Source of the DNA: CAYXZQ01 sp963717515
Lineage (GTDB): Archaea; Nanobdellota; Nanobdellia; Woesearchaeales; DSVV01
DNA length: 64,000 nt
Reading direction: 5' to 3'
NCBI GenBank assembly: GCA_963717515.1
Contig: OY970338.1
Coordinates: forward strand, 682,001 to 746,000
Positions 42,808 through 52,350 of this stretch are shown piece after piece (the first letter of the stretch is position 1; each line of letters starts with the position of its first letter). A model generated the notes under the pieces. It had not been told where the DNA came from. It ran no database searches and worked only from the letters and a program-made list of their open reading frames with translations. The translations under genes were made by a program, and so were the position numbers.

Positions 42808-45800
42808 TCAGTTATTTACAACGTACCCCATGTCCTTGAAAGGCGCTTTCCACACCTTCTTGAGTTTCATTATGTCATGATCTATTATCCTGATTGGTCT
42901 TTTCATGCCATCCTTCTCAACTTCATTTATGCTGATTACGTTCACTTCGCTCGTTTCATTGAATTTCCCGATGTATCTCGCACGCCTGCCCATCATCTCC
43001 TCAAACCGGTCTTTCATCTCCGGCATCACCTCGACAAGGAACCTGCCTGTCGATTCCGAATACATGACCTGCTCGTCAAGCCAGCATCCTTCTGCACCCA
43101 CATTCCTGAGGTCGATGTCAAAGCCCATGTTGCCTCCACCAGCCATGAATATCAGGCTTTTCATGAAGCCCGCCTTCTGGTCGACTGCCTTTATGCTTGC
43201 TGTATATCCCATGTCACGGGCTTTTGCAAGCTTCCTGTAATACTTCATGTTCTCTTCCATGTCTGTCTTCGGGACATTGAGCCCTGTCTCGCCCAGCAGG
43301 CTGTATAATTCCCCGCCGCCAAGCTCATTCTTCGTATCGCCTATGATGTATATCAGGTTGCCTGCCTCCTTGGCATCTGAAGTGACGCATTTGGTCACGT
43401 CTTTGACAATGGATGTCAATGAGAACTGCATTGTCGGAAGTCCTGAGACCTTCTTCTTGACACCTGATTCGATATGTTCAGGATGACCGTCGACATACAT
43501 GCTGTCCTTGCCTGAAAGCAGGGGAATGCCATATGCAAGGCATGCGTCCCTCAAAGCTTCACAGGACCTGACAAGCTGCGCAGCCTTGAACTTCCCGTCC
43601 GGGTTCTTGACAGGGTGGTACTCGACAGTCGGCCAGCAGAAATTGTCTACACCACCTATTTGGTCGATATCTGCTCCTACTGCGATGAGTTTCCTCACAG
43701 CCTCATCTATTGTAGCTGTTGTCATGTGATAGGTATCAATCCGGGAATATTCAGGATTAAGACTCTGGGTGAATGCAATCCCTCTATCTGAAGTCAGCAC
43801 TGGCCTGATGACAGCTGCATCACTTGGCATATCTCCAGGCACGCCATCCTCTCCCCTGCCGATCAACGGCCCTATGACTTTTGTTCCCTGCACTTCGTGG
43901 TCATACTGCCTTGATATGAATTCCTTTGATGCTATATTGGGCTTGCTGAGCATCTTTTCAAGAAGCTTGTTCTGGTCTTTTGTCGAGGACAGCACCGGCT
44001 CGTGCAGCCCCCTTAACTCTGGCGGTGTCCATTCAGCGTCGAATTTCCATTGAGGAAAGCCGCTCTCCAAAAAATCCATGTCCATGTACGCGCATGGCTT
44101 GCCGGCATATGTAATGTGGAGCTTGCCCGTATCCCTGTATGTGCCTATTACAGTGCTCTCGACAGCATGTAACTTTGACAAGTCCATGAAACGAGTGAGG
44201 TCTTCTGGTCTTATCGCGACAGTCATGCGTTCCTGTGATTCCGATATCCATATCTCCCACTGGTCGAGGCCCGAGTATTTCAAGGGCACTTTCTCAAGCT
44301 CGACGTCGCAGCCGTTGCTGAACCTTGCCGACTCCCCTATTGAAGACGACAATCCCCCTCCGCCATTGTCAGTGATGAACTGGATGAGGCCCTCATCCCT
44401 TGCCTCAAGCAGGAAATCATGCATCTTCTTCTGGGTATAAGGGTCGCCTATCTGCACGTGGCCAGCGGGCGTCCCTTCATGGAGAACTTCAGATGATGCA
44501 GTAACCCCGTGAACTCCGTCTTTTCCGACCCTTCCTCCGCACATGATTGTGAGGTATCCAGGCTCAATATCCTTCTTTTCAGCAGGCTCTCCATCTATCT
44601 CAGCAGGCATGAGTCCCATTGCTGTCACGAAGACAAGGAACTTGCCTAAATAATTGTCATTGAACAGCAATTGCCCGTATGTCGTAGGAACACCGCTCTT
44701 GTTGCCTCCGTCTCTCACGCCGAGGACAATCCCGTCCAGTCCCTGCCTGGGGTGCAGCTTTGGTTGGAATTTATGTTTTTTCAAGATGTCCGCCATGCAA
44801 AATCCATAACCGCCCATGATAAGTCTTGAGCCCTTGCCTGTCCCGAGAGGGTCCCTGTATACGCCGACAATCCCTGTTATCGCTCCCCCATATGCTTCCA
44901 TGTTAGAGGGGCTGTTGTGGGTCTCTCCTGTGATGACATAGTAAAAATTCTCATCGAACCTGGCGACGCCTGCATTGTCCCAGAGCACGGATATGACATA
45001 ATCACGCTCCTGCTTGAGATGCAATGTCGGTGCTTCGATGCAGGTCTTGAACAGGTTGTCGATGACCCGGGCCTCGCCTGTAGCCAGGTCCCTGTACCTG
45101 AAAAGCCCCCTGAAAGTATTGTGATTGCAGTGGTCGCTCCTCCCCTGTGAGATATATTCAAGCTCGACATCAGTGGGATCCCTGAGACCAACTCTCTCTC
45201 TTGCCGCTATCACTTTCGGGTCCAGGAAATACTTCCTTATTATCGGGATGTCCCTTGGGTTGAGAGCAAGGCTTCTCCTGTCGCTCTCTTCCTTCAATAA
45301 CTGGTCTGTGAGATTCTCGAGCGGTATCGTATCCAACCGGGGCTCATGATCAAGAGTCACCCTCGGCCTGTGCACACCGATTCCTATACCATCATCCCAA
45401 TCACTGTTCCCAATTATCTTGAATTCCTGGATAATATCATTTGACAGCTTTCCAGCGACCTTGATAATATCTGCCTCTGACAGACCTTTGCCTATTATTG
45501 CATATATGTGGGAGTAATATATCTCTGTCCCTTCCGCTTCCTTTCCAAGCAGGTCAGACATCTCTTCAAGGGCTGTTGCAGCCTCATTGTCCCTGACACC
45601 AGGCTTCTTTGCAATATGCACTATCCAATCAGCTTCGTCTTTTCTTATCAAAGGATCATAAGATGATATTATGGTGACAGGATTGGTTATTTCAGCCCGA
45701 AACCTTTCCAACTGCTCCTCTGTCAATTCTCCTATCAAAGAAATATTGTTTGATCTCCTGACATATTCAAGCTCGATCCCGATATTTCTTGCTTTTTTTC

Positions 45801-45876
45801 TTACATGCTCTCCGTCAGGATCAAAAAGCCCGCGCTTGAGCGCTATCTCAAGATTCGCATGAACCACTTTACTCAC
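42808..45876 (-). CDS. purL: FGAM synthase, PurS-PurL fusion
   Basis: A 1022-residue synthetase converting FGAR to FGAM with ATP and PurQ-derived ammonia. The N-terminal 170 or so residues look like PurS (ALKRGLFDPDGEHVRKKA). The rest is PurL: SDHCNHNTFRG, TGETHNSPSNMEAYGGAITG, TDNGGGGLSSSIGE, and a second half with LLSGKDSM and GGGELYSLLGE. Split PurL is 600-750 residues and the full proteobacterial fusion about 1300, so only PurS is fused here. GTG at 45876 is the start, after GGGGTGG. It is first in the seven-gene purine operon. Confidence 0.93.
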   Translation of the reverse strand: MSKVVHANLEIALKRGLFDPDGEHVRKKARNIGIELEYVRRSNNISLIGELTEEQLERFRAEITNPVTIISSYDPLIRKDEADWIVHIAKKPGVRDNEAATALEEMSDLLGKEAEGTEIYYSHIYAIIGKGLSEADIIKVAGKLSNDIIQEFKIIGNSDWDDGIGIGVHRPRVTLDHEPRLDTIPLENLTDQLLKEESDRRSLALNPRDIPIIRKYFLDPKVIAARERVGLRDPTDVELEYISQGRSDHCNHNTFRGLFRYRDLATGEARVIDNLFKTCIEAPTLHLKQERDYVISVLWDNAGVARFDENFYYVITGETHNSPSNMEAYGGAITGIVGVYRDPLGTGKGSRLIMGGYGFCMADILKKHKFQPKLHPRQGLDGIVLGVRDGGNKSGVPTTYGQLLFNDNYLGKFLVFVTAMGLMPAEIDGEPAEKKDIEPGYLTIMCGGRVGKDGVHGVTASSEVLHEGTPAGHVQIGDPYTQKKMHDFLLEARDEGLIQFITDNGGGGLSSSIGESARFSNGCDVELEKVPLKYSGLDQWEIWISESQERMTVAIRPEDLTRFMDLSKLHAVESTVIGTYRDTGKLHITYAGKPCAYMDMDFLESGFPQWKFDAEWTPPELRGLHEPVLSSTKDQNKLLEKMLSKPNIASKEFISRQYDHEVQGTKVIGPLIGRGEDGVPGDMPSDAAVIRPVLTSDRGIAFTQSLNPEYSRIDTYHMTTATIDEAVRKLIAVGADIDQIGGVDNFCWPTVEYHPVKNPDGKFKAAQLVRSCEALRDACLAYGIPLLSGKDSMYVDGHPEHIESGVKKKVSGLPTMQFSLTSIVKDVTKCVTSDAKEAGNLIYIIGDTKNELGGGELYSLLGETGLNVPKTDMEENMKYYRKLAKARDMGYTASIKAVDQKAGFMKSLIFMAGGGNMGFDIDLRNVGAEGCWLDEQVMYSESTGRFLVEVMPEMKDRFEEMMGRRARYIGKFNETSEVNVISINEVEKDGMKRPIRIIDHDIMKLKKVWKAPFKDMGYVVNN

Positions 45877-45913
45877 TATCGAACCACCCCATCCGGAAAA
45901 TGCAAACAGACAT

Positions 45914-45925
45914 AGAATATAAAAA
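45914..45925 (-). promoter_or_regulatory. TATA-like box for the purine operon
   Basis: On the minus strand this reads as a TTTTTATATTC-type box about 40 bases before the GTG at 45876, leaving room for a short leader with the GGGGTGG ribosome site. Confidence 0.4.
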
Positions 45926-45994
45926 CTTTTCTATTCCAGAATGGTGACAGGAATCTTCCTGATATCTCCGATATGGGCAGGATTTTTCATATCC

Positions 45995-47740
45995 CTATTT
46001 GACAGTTACGGATTTTGCCAGGTTGCGGGGCTTGTCAATGGGGAGCTTGCGCAGCTTCGCTATGTAATAGCTCAGCAGGTGGCCGATGAGAGCAGAATAC
46101 ACAGCGAACTCTGCATCTGTGCTTGATGGGAGATGTATCTCGCCGTTAGTATTGGAGATGACAATCGTCCTCGCCCCCCTTGCCTCGACTTCTTTTGTAT
46201 TCGATATCATGTCTGGGTTGTTGTTTGGTATCAGGCTGATGATGGGCGTGCCCTCCTCGACAAGAGCGATCGTGCCGTGCTTGAGCTCCCCTGCCATCAT
46301 CCCCTCTGCATGGATATAGGATATCTCCTTGAGCTTCAATGCGAACTCCCTCGCAATCGGATAGGACATCCCCCTGCCCAGGACAAAGATGTCATTCGTC
46401 TCATAGAGTTCCTTTGCAAGCGCCTTTATGTATTCCTCATTCCTGTCTATTGTCGACCTGATCTTGTCCGGGATGCTTGCAAGGTTTATCCCCCTGTTGC
46501 CAAGCTCTCTTGCAATCTCGAACAGGGTAACGAGCTGGTTTGTGAAGCTCTTTGTCGCCGCCACGCAGATCTCCTGGCCTGCCAGTATCTCGACTGACAC
46601 GTCGCTCAGCCTCTGAACAGTAGAATAAGGCACGTTGACAATCGAAGCTATCTTTGCCTTCTTGAATTTTATATCCTTGAGAACTGTTACCACATCCATT
46701 GTCTCGCCAGACTGGGATATGGGTATGACCAGCGTGTCCTTGTCGACGAGAAGAAAATGCTCAAACTCGGATGCAATGACAGAATGCGCCCTTATGCCCA
46801 GCTGGGTCAGCAAGAAGGCGCCGACAAGAGAAGCATGATAGGATGTCCCGCACGCAAGGAATACGACTCTTCTTGAATTCTTGATGAGCCTTACAATCTC
46901 CTTTATCTTGGCCTTCTGGAAAGTCTCGAACGAATCCACAAGCCTGCCGACAACCTCCGGCTGCTCTTTAATCTCCTTCATCATGAAATGGTCGAACTTC
47001 TCCTTAGACTCCTCTTTCCTTGTCCACTTGAAGGTGCTTATCTCCTTCTCCAGAGGGTCACCGAAACAGTCGAAGAACCTGTACCCCTGCCTGTCTATCA
47101 CTGCATATTCCTCGTCGTCAAAGAAGATTGCCTTGTTTGTCACATCAGAGAACGCGTAAATGTCTGATGCGAGCATATGCTTGCCGTCTATCAATCCAAG
47201 GCAAAGCGGAGAGTCTCTCTTCATCGCATACAGCCTGTCCAGGCCCTTGACGAAAAACAGGACTGCAAACGTCCCCCTTGCAGTGTTTATGAAATCCTTC
47301 ATCGCTTCCTCGGGTGTCTTTCCCTGCCCGATTCTCTCTGCGATGAAATGTGCGATGACCTCGGAATCAGTCTCACTCTTGAATACATGGCCGCTGTCAA
47401 GAAGCCCTTTCTTGATCTCTTCATAATTCTCGATTATGCCGTTATGCACCAGGAATACCTTTTCCTTGTCATCAGCGTGAGGGTGGGCATTCTCTTTTGT
47501 GACCTTCCCTGTCGTCGCCCACCTGGTGTGTGCCATTCCGATGTTGCCCTTCATGCCATGCAGGTCTATCTTCTTATTGACCTTCTCAATGTCGCCTACA
47601 TCCTTTTTCAGGACCACATCCTTGCCATCAGTGACAGCAATGCCGCATGAATCATATCCCCTGTACTCAAGCTTCCTTATGCCGTTATACAGAATCTCAT
47701 TAACATCCTCTCCGGCAATGCAGCCGACTATTCCGCACAT
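45995..47740 (-). CDS. glmS: Glutamine-fructose-6-phosphate aminotransferase
   Basis: A 581-residue enzyme making glucosamine-6-phosphate. The N-terminal glutaminase starts MCGIVGCIAG with Cys2 as nucleophile, then HTRWATTGKVT. Two SIS domains follow (ACGTSYHASLVGAF, ISQSGETMDV), and the chain ends AKSVTVK as in GlmS. AAGGTGAG precedes ATG 47740. It is last in the glmM-glmU-glmS operon. Confidence 0.96.
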   Translation of the reverse strand: MCGIVGCIAGEDVNEILYNGIRKLEYRGYDSCGIAVTDGKDVVLKKDVGDIEKVNKKIDLHGMKGNIGMAHTRWATTGKVTKENAHPHADDKEKVFLVHNGIIENYEEIKKGLLDSGHVFKSETDSEVIAHFIAERIGQGKTPEEAMKDFINTARGTFAVLFFVKGLDRLYAMKRDSPLCLGLIDGKHMLASDIYAFSDVTNKAIFFDDEEYAVIDRQGYRFFDCFGDPLEKEISTFKWTRKEESKEKFDHFMMKEIKEQPEVVGRLVDSFETFQKAKIKEIVRLIKNSRRVVFLACGTSYHASLVGAFLLTQLGIRAHSVIASEFEHFLLVDKDTLVIPISQSGETMDVVTVLKDIKFKKAKIASIVNVPYSTVQRLSDVSVEILAGQEICVAATKSFTNQLVTLFEIARELGNRGINLASIPDKIRSTIDRNEEYIKALAKELYETNDIFVLGRGMSYPIAREFALKLKEISYIHAEGMMAGELKHGTIALVEEGTPIISLIPNNNPDMISNTKEVEARGARTIVISNTNGEIHLPSSTDAEFAVYSALIGHLLSYYIAKLRKLPIDKPRNLAKSVTVK

Positions 47741-47801
47741 TTTCTCACCTTGTTTCTCTCTAAAATCATATGATAGTTGATATTCAAATCATAGTGCCTA
47801 A

Positions 47802-49004
47802 CTACTTCTTCCCGGTCTCTGCTTCTGTTATGTCTTTTTTGACTATCTCTCCTGGCAATGTGCCGGTATTCGGCCATAGTTTCCTGCCAGGATATATGCA
47901 TGTGTTGATGCCTGTCCTCACATGGTCGCCCATGAACGAGCCCAGCTTCCTCCTGCCTGAGTCGACCTTCTTGCCATTCACGATAGTTATGTTGTTCTTT
48001 CCGTCATGCCTGTAATCAGATGTTATCGTCCCTGCACCTATATTTACGTCGACACCTAGGACAGAATGGCCGATGTAGCAGTGATGCTTTGCGACTGACT
48101 CATCCATGATGATTGCGTCATAGGCCTCTCCCCTGAACTTGCATCTGTCGCCGATTGTCGTATCTGGCCTTATATATGCCGAAGGACCGATGACGCAGTC
48201 CTCGCCTATCATCACCGGCCCCTCTATGTAGGTGCAGTTCTTGACGACAGTCCCTTTGCCTATGATTGCCTCTCCTTTTATTGTGGCCCCTTTCTCGACT
48301 GTCCCCTTAATGTCTGTCTTGATATTCTTCAAAAAGTGAGAGTTGGCCTCGAGAAGGTTCCAAGGATAGGATATCGGAAGCCAGAAATCTGTTATCTTTT
48401 CGATAGCAAATCTCTTCTTCTTTGCAATGGCCGTGACAGCATCAGTCAGCTCAATCTCTCCCCTGGGGCTTTTTTTCAGCTTCCTGAGGATATCAAAGAC
48501 CCCTGTTTCAAAGATATAACATCCGACATTGCATAGGCCTGGCTGTTCCTGCTCAGGCTTCTCGATGATCTCTCTTAGATTGCCGCCTTCAACTATGCAT
48601 AAGCCGAACTGGCAGTTGTCATCCTTATGGACTGCAAGCGCTGCATTATCATGGCTGAGGAGCTTCCTGATGTCCTTACCGGAAAAAAGGTCATCTCCGT
48701 TCATCACTATGAATCTGTCGTCGACAAATCTCTCTGTCTGGAGGACTGCGTGGCCAGTGCCATGCTGTTCTTTCTGGATGGCATAAGTTATCTTCAAACC
48801 CATGTATTCCATTCCGACATGCTCCATGAGCATCTCTTTTTTGTAGCCGACAATGATTATGACCTCATCCACGATGCCTTTGAGCTCGCCAAGGTTCCTC
48901 TCGATTATGGTCTTTCCAGCGACAGGAAGAAGGGGCTTTGGCCTGGTCAGGGTGAGAGGATATGTCCTCGTCGACTTGCCAGCTGCCATGATAACTGCTT
49001 TCAT
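47802..49004 (-). CDS. glmU: Bifunctional GlmU-like sugar-1-phosphate acetyl-/nucleotidyltransferase
   Basis: A 400-residue protein. The N-terminal nucleotidyltransferase has MAAGKSTRTYPLTLTRPKP; a left-handed beta-helix acetyltransferase (about 240-390) has hexapeptide repeats such as IGEDCVIGPSAYIRP and VNIGAGTITSDYRHD. It should acetylate glucosamine-1-phosphate and make UDP-GlcNAc, as archaeal ST0452-type enzymes do. I chose ATG 49004, which has GGTGA five bases ahead; an ATG at 49013 sits too close to it. It follows the glmM stop by one base. Confidence 0.9.
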   Translation of the reverse strand: MKAVIMAAGKSTRTYPLTLTRPKPLLPVAGKTIIERNLGELKGIVDEVIIIVGYKKEMLMEHVGMEYMGLKITYAIQKEQHGTGHAVLQTERFVDDRFIVMNGDDLFSGKDIRKLLSHDNAALAVHKDDNCQFGLCIVEGGNLREIIEKPEQEQPGLCNVGCYIFETGVFDILRKLKKSPRGEIELTDAVTAIAKKKRFAIEKITDFWLPISYPWNLLEANSHFLKNIKTDIKGTVEKGATIKGEAIIGKGTVVKNCTYIEGPVMIGEDCVIGPSAYIRPDTTIGDRCKFRGEAYDAIIMDESVAKHHCYIGHSVLGVDVNIGAGTITSDYRHDGKNNITIVNGKKVDSGRRKLGSFMGDHVRTGINTCIYPGRKLWPNTGTLPGEIVKKDITEAETGKK

Positions 49005-49005
49005 T

Positions 49006-50352
49006 TCATTCACCTATCTGCTTCTTTATCTCCCTTGATATGGCTGCAACGTGTTCCTTGACCAACGCCGCATCCTTTCCCTCTACCATGACCCTGCATT
49101 TATTCTCTGTACCAGAGTACCTTACTAGCACTCGCCCGTCTGCTCCGAGAGCTTCCTCAGCTTTCCTGATTGCAGAAGCCACTGTTTTCAGGCTCGCAAG
49201 CGGAGGCTTGGAACTAACAGTGATATTTATCATTTCCTGTGGATATACCTCAAAATCACCCAGTTCCGAAAGCTTCTTTCCGGTCTTTATCATGATGGAA
49301 AGGACCTGGAGGGCTGAGACTGTCCCGTCACCCGAGGTGTTATAGTCTGAATGTATGATATGCCCGGACTGCTCCCCTCCGAGATTATAATTGTTTTTCC
49401 TCATCTCCTCAATGATATACCTGTCTCCCACAGCTGTCCTTACAAGCCTTATGCCTTCTTTCCTCATCGCCGCCTCAAAGCCCATGCCGCTTGCGACAGT
49501 CCCGACAACAGTGTCAGATTTCAGCAGACGGTTCTCTTTCATGTAAAGGCCGCAGATGGCGAGTATCCTGTCTCCGTCGATGATCCTACCGGCCTCATCC
49601 GCCATGATGACCCTGTCAGCGTCGCCGTCAAGAGCTATGCCTGCATCTGCCTGGTTGCCTAGCACTGCTGAGCTCAATATTTCCGGATGAAGCGCCCCGC
49701 ACTGGTCATTTATGTTCAGGCCGTCAGGTTTTGCCGAATATACGACTATCTCAGCGCCAAGTTCGGAAAGGATCAGCGGAGCAACCTTGTAGGCTGCGCC
49801 ATTTGCACAGTCAAGCACCACCTTGAGCCCGAACAGAGAATTGTTCCTGACAGAGCCCTTGGCAAACTCGATATAACGGCCTGCTGCATCATCTATCCGG
49901 TAAGCTCTTCCAACCTCATCTATCTTCACATGGGATGCATCCGGGCCATCAGCACTTATCAGGCTTTCAATCTCTTCCTCTATGTCGTCAGGGAGCTTGT
50001 ATCCCTGTGAGTCAAAGAATTTTATGCCATTGTCGCCTGCAGGATTATGCGAAGCCGATATGACGATGCCTGCGTCAGCAGCAAACGAGCGCACAAGATG
50101 GGCTATCGCAGGAGTAGGCATGGGGCCGACAAGATAGACATCCGCGCCCATGGAGCATAATCCTGATGTCAGCGCATACTCGAATATGTAGCCGCTCCTG
50201 CGCGTATCTTTTCCGACGATGACCTTGATCTTCTTCTTCCCTTCCCGGAATTTCAGCGCCGCAGCCTGGCCTAGCCTGAATGCCACTTCACCAGTAAGGG
50301 GATAGATGTTCACCTTCCCCCTTATCCCGTCTGTCCCAAAGAGTTTTCTCAT
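49006..50352 (-). CDS. glmM: Phosphoglucosamine mutase
   Basis: A 448-residue alpha-D-phosphohexomutase. It starts RKLFGTDGIRG, has the phosphoserine loop ISASHNPAGDNG, the metal loop ALDGDADRV and the C-terminal phosphate site VRYSGTENKCR. It converts glucosamine-6-phosphate to the 1-phosphate between the GlmS and GlmU steps. First in the glm operon, with a TATA box about 25 bases before the ATG. Confidence 0.92.
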   Translation of the reverse strand: MRKLFGTDGIRGKVNIYPLTGEVAFRLGQAAALKFREGKKKIKVIVGKDTRRSGYIFEYALTSGLCSMGADVYLVGPMPTPAIAHLVRSFAADAGIVISASHNPAGDNGIKFFDSQGYKLPDDIEEEIESLISADGPDASHVKIDEVGRAYRIDDAAGRYIEFAKGSVRNNSLFGLKVVLDCANGAAYKVAPLILSELGAEIVVYSAKPDGLNINDQCGALHPEILSSAVLGNQADAGIALDGDADRVIMADEAGRIIDGDRILAICGLYMKENRLLKSDTVVGTVASGMGFEAAMRKEGIRLVRTAVGDRYIIEEMRKNNYNLGGEQSGHIIHSDYNTSGDGTVSALQVLSIMIKTGKKLSELGDFEVYPQEMINITVSSKPPLASLKTVASAIRKAEEALGADGRVLVRYSGTENKCRVMVEGKDAALVKEHVAAISREIKKQIGE

Positions 50353-50372
50353 CGGCCTAATGCTTCAGAGTT

Positions 50373-50382
50373 TATTTATAAA
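50373..50382 (-). promoter_or_regulatory. TATA box for the glm operon
   Basis: Plus-strand TATTTATAAA, reading TTTATAAATA on the minus strand, is centred about 25 bases before ATG 50352, so the message is probably leaderless. Confidence 0.5.
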
Positions 50383-50501
50383 GTTAATTCAAAAAAAGGT
50401 TATAATCATGAACGAATTAAGCCTGAAAAAGCCTTATTTCTCAGCAAAATTGATATAAAATAACAATAATATTATAAAAAAACTTATAATAAAAAGAAAA
50501 A

Positions 50502-50511
50502 TTTTTAAATA
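50502..50511 (+). promoter_or_regulatory. TATA box for the HTH/S-layer-like gene
   Basis: TTTTTAAATA is centred about 25 bases before ATG 50531 in a very A-rich leader region; leaderless transcription is likely. Confidence 0.5.
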
Positions 50512-50530
50512 AAAAAGCATCACCAGGCCC

Positions 50531-51460
50531 ATGGCAAAGAGCTATGTTGTCAAGGAGATTGATGGGAAGCTGTTCTATGACGAGGCGATTGATTTAGGGC
50601 CTAATATGCTCAAGGTGATAGACCACAAGACAAGGATCAGGATAGTTAAGCTGCTGAACAGGAAGCCCATGTATCCAATCGAGATTGCAAAGGCCCTGAA
50701 GATGCACGAACAGAAGATCTATTACCATGTCAAGCAGCTTCTTGCAGCAGGCATAATCAGGACAGTGGAAAAGAAGGAGATAAGAGGCACGACAGCGAAG
50801 AAATTTGCACCAGTAGGCATGAATTTCAATTTCTGCCTGGATTTTTCAGGGAAGAACATAACCTCAATGCTCAAGCAAAACAGGCCTGACAAGCTTGACG
50901 ATTTCCTTATCCCTTTCATCAGGGATGGGAAACTCAATTCTAGAATTGTCGTTGGGAGCCCTGACCCTCACGGGCCTTTCAAGGCAAGGGCAAGGGACGG
51001 ACATCATGCTATCGAGCTTGCATTGTTCCTCGGCAGGCTCTGTTCGCTCTCAAAAGGGTTTTCGACAGCCCTGGATGTCGATGTCGACATGAAAAAAAAT
51101 GACGAGAATCTCATCATAGTCGGAGGCCCGGTGACCAACCTGACAATGGCAGTGATAAATGATTTCCTGCCTGCCAGGTTCAGCGACAAAAAACCATGGG
51201 GCATAGCAGGAAAAGAGAGTTATACAGACGACAATATAGGGTTGATTGCAAAAGTGCCTCACCCATATTTCCCTGATAAGTTCGTGCTTGCCGTCGCGGG
51301 AATAAGGTATAGCGGCACGATGTCGGCAGTGATTGCACTTTCCAGATACAGCAGCGATATCCTTTCCCGATTTACAGGTCAGAAAAGATTTTATGCTGTT
51401 GTGGAGGGCTTTGACATGGATGGAGACGGCAAGGTGGACGCTGTAGAGGTCCTCGAGTAG
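50531..51460 (+). CDS. ArsR-type HTH protein with S-layer-like C-terminal domain
   Basis: A 309-residue protein. Residues about 25-95 form a winged helix-turn-helix (IRIVKLLNRKPMYPIEIAKAL, then the recognition helix QKIYYHVKQL). The remainder has IIVGGPVTNLTMAV and AVAGIRYSGTMSAVIAL, a pattern like the C-terminal domain of archaeal S-layer-like proteins. It ends in an EF-hand-like loop DMDGDGKVDAVEV. No membrane helix. It could be a cytoplasmic regulator using that domain as a sensor. Target unknown. Confidence 0.75.
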   Translation: MAKSYVVKEIDGKLFYDEAIDLGPNMLKVIDHKTRIRIVKLLNRKPMYPIEIAKALKMHEQKIYYHVKQLLAAGIIRTVEKKEIRGTTAKKFAPVGMNFNFCLDFSGKNITSMLKQNRPDKLDDFLIPFIRDGKLNSRIVVGSPDPHGPFKARARDGHHAIELALFLGRLCSLSKGFSTALDVDVDMKKNDENLIIVGGPVTNLTMAVINDFLPARFSDKKPWGIAGKESYTDDNIGLIAKVPHPYFPDKFVLAVAGIRYSGTMSAVIALSRYSSDILSRFTGQKRFYAVVEGFDMDGDGKVDAVEVLE

Positions 51461-51463
51461 CGC

Positions 51464-51934
51464 TCACGCCCTTAATGCAACCAGCTTGTACAGTACAACA
51501 TCAATGTCCAACTTATGCCTACTATCGTTGAACTCTATACTTTTCCTATTGCAGAATACAGCATTGTAGTCATTCTCATAAGCCTTTCTGACCGCCATCC
51601 TGACTGCATTCCTGATGATTTTATCCATCTCAGAATCGCTTATCGCATGATCATCCTTGAATATGTAATGCAATGTAAATTCCCTGAAGTAACCCTTTTC
51701 AGGCCTTGAATTGAGGATCATGACACCCGGGTAGTCGGATTTGATGCCTGATAAATCCTTCTCATCCTCTGCCATGGAATGGTGTGTCCTGAGCCTTTCT
51801 TCTATCCCCTGCCCGGAAACCGGGGAATTTGCTGTCAACCCTTCAATTCCAGTCGGGCTTATAATGCCAGTGCCAGGCGAATACCCTGCGATAGCCATGA
51901 AAAACAACGCAGGGTATAATAATCTTTTTTTCAT
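51464..51934 (-). CDS. Hypothetical secreted or membrane-anchored protein
   Basis: A 156-residue protein with an N-terminal signal-like segment (KKRLLYPALFFMAIAGYS), then a Gly/Ser/Pro-rich linker and a mixed alpha/beta domain (about 60-156) with a helix DSEMDKIIRNAVRMAVRKA. Family not recognised. A TATA-like TTTAAATA lies about 27 bases before the ATG. It is convergent with the HTH gene, with three bases between stops. Confidence 0.6.
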   Translation of the reverse strand: MKKRLLYPALFFMAIAGYSPGTGIISPTGIEGLTANSPVSGQGIEERLRTHHSMAEDEKDLSGIKSDYPGVMILNSRPEKGYFREFTLHYIFKDDHAISDSEMDKIIRNAVRMAVRKAYENDYNAVFCNRKSIEFNDSRHKLDIDVVLYKLVALRA

Positions 51935-52094
51935 CTCAATGGGTAAACTGCAGGGATATTTAAACCTTTTTTATGAAAAAGTGAGACTTGCAGGATATCC
52001 TCCTCACTTATGAAGCCCGCAGAACGACACCACTCTCCATAATTGAAAGTTTAGCAGTATCACCCTGGAAAGAGACAAAGAATGATTAGTCCAA

Positions 52095-52139
52095 GGGACT
52101 TTTCCTGAGGGACTTTTCCTGAGGGACTGCCCTGAGGGA
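52095..52139 (+). repeat. Three-unit tandem repeat
   Basis: GGGACTTTTCCTGA occurs twice in a row (52095-52108 and 52109-52122), then GGGACTGCCCTGA (52123-52135) and a final GGGA. Confidence 0.85.
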
Positions 52140-52299
52140 GTGTCAATTTTGCATAATCCCTTTCAAGATATATTCAATGCTTACTGTTAATTTCTAAAAG
52201 ATCCCAGCCAATAAATATCCCAATTAAAAAATTCCTGGCTAAAAATATCCTGGTTTAAAAAAACTGGTCTATCATTGCCTGACTATTGACATATGAGAC

Positions 52300-52321
52300 A
52301 TAATGCATTGCAATGCATTAT
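52300..52321. repeat. 22-base perfect palindrome
   Basis: The half-site ATAATGCATTG is followed immediately by its reverse complement, giving 11-base arms with no spacer. Confidence 0.9.
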
Positions 52322-52324
52322 AAT

Positions 52325-52350
52325 GGCCATTGCAATGCATTGCAATGGCC
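52325..52350. repeat. 26-base perfect palindrome
   Basis: The half-site GGCCATTGCAATG is followed immediately by its reverse complement (13-base arms). It lies three bases after the 22-base palindrome. GGCC at its right edge starts a third, imperfect palindrome (52347-52362). Confidence 0.9.

Noticed and set aside
42745..43308. 187-codon plus-strand frame
   Set aside because: Antisense to purSL, which has clear motifs throughout.
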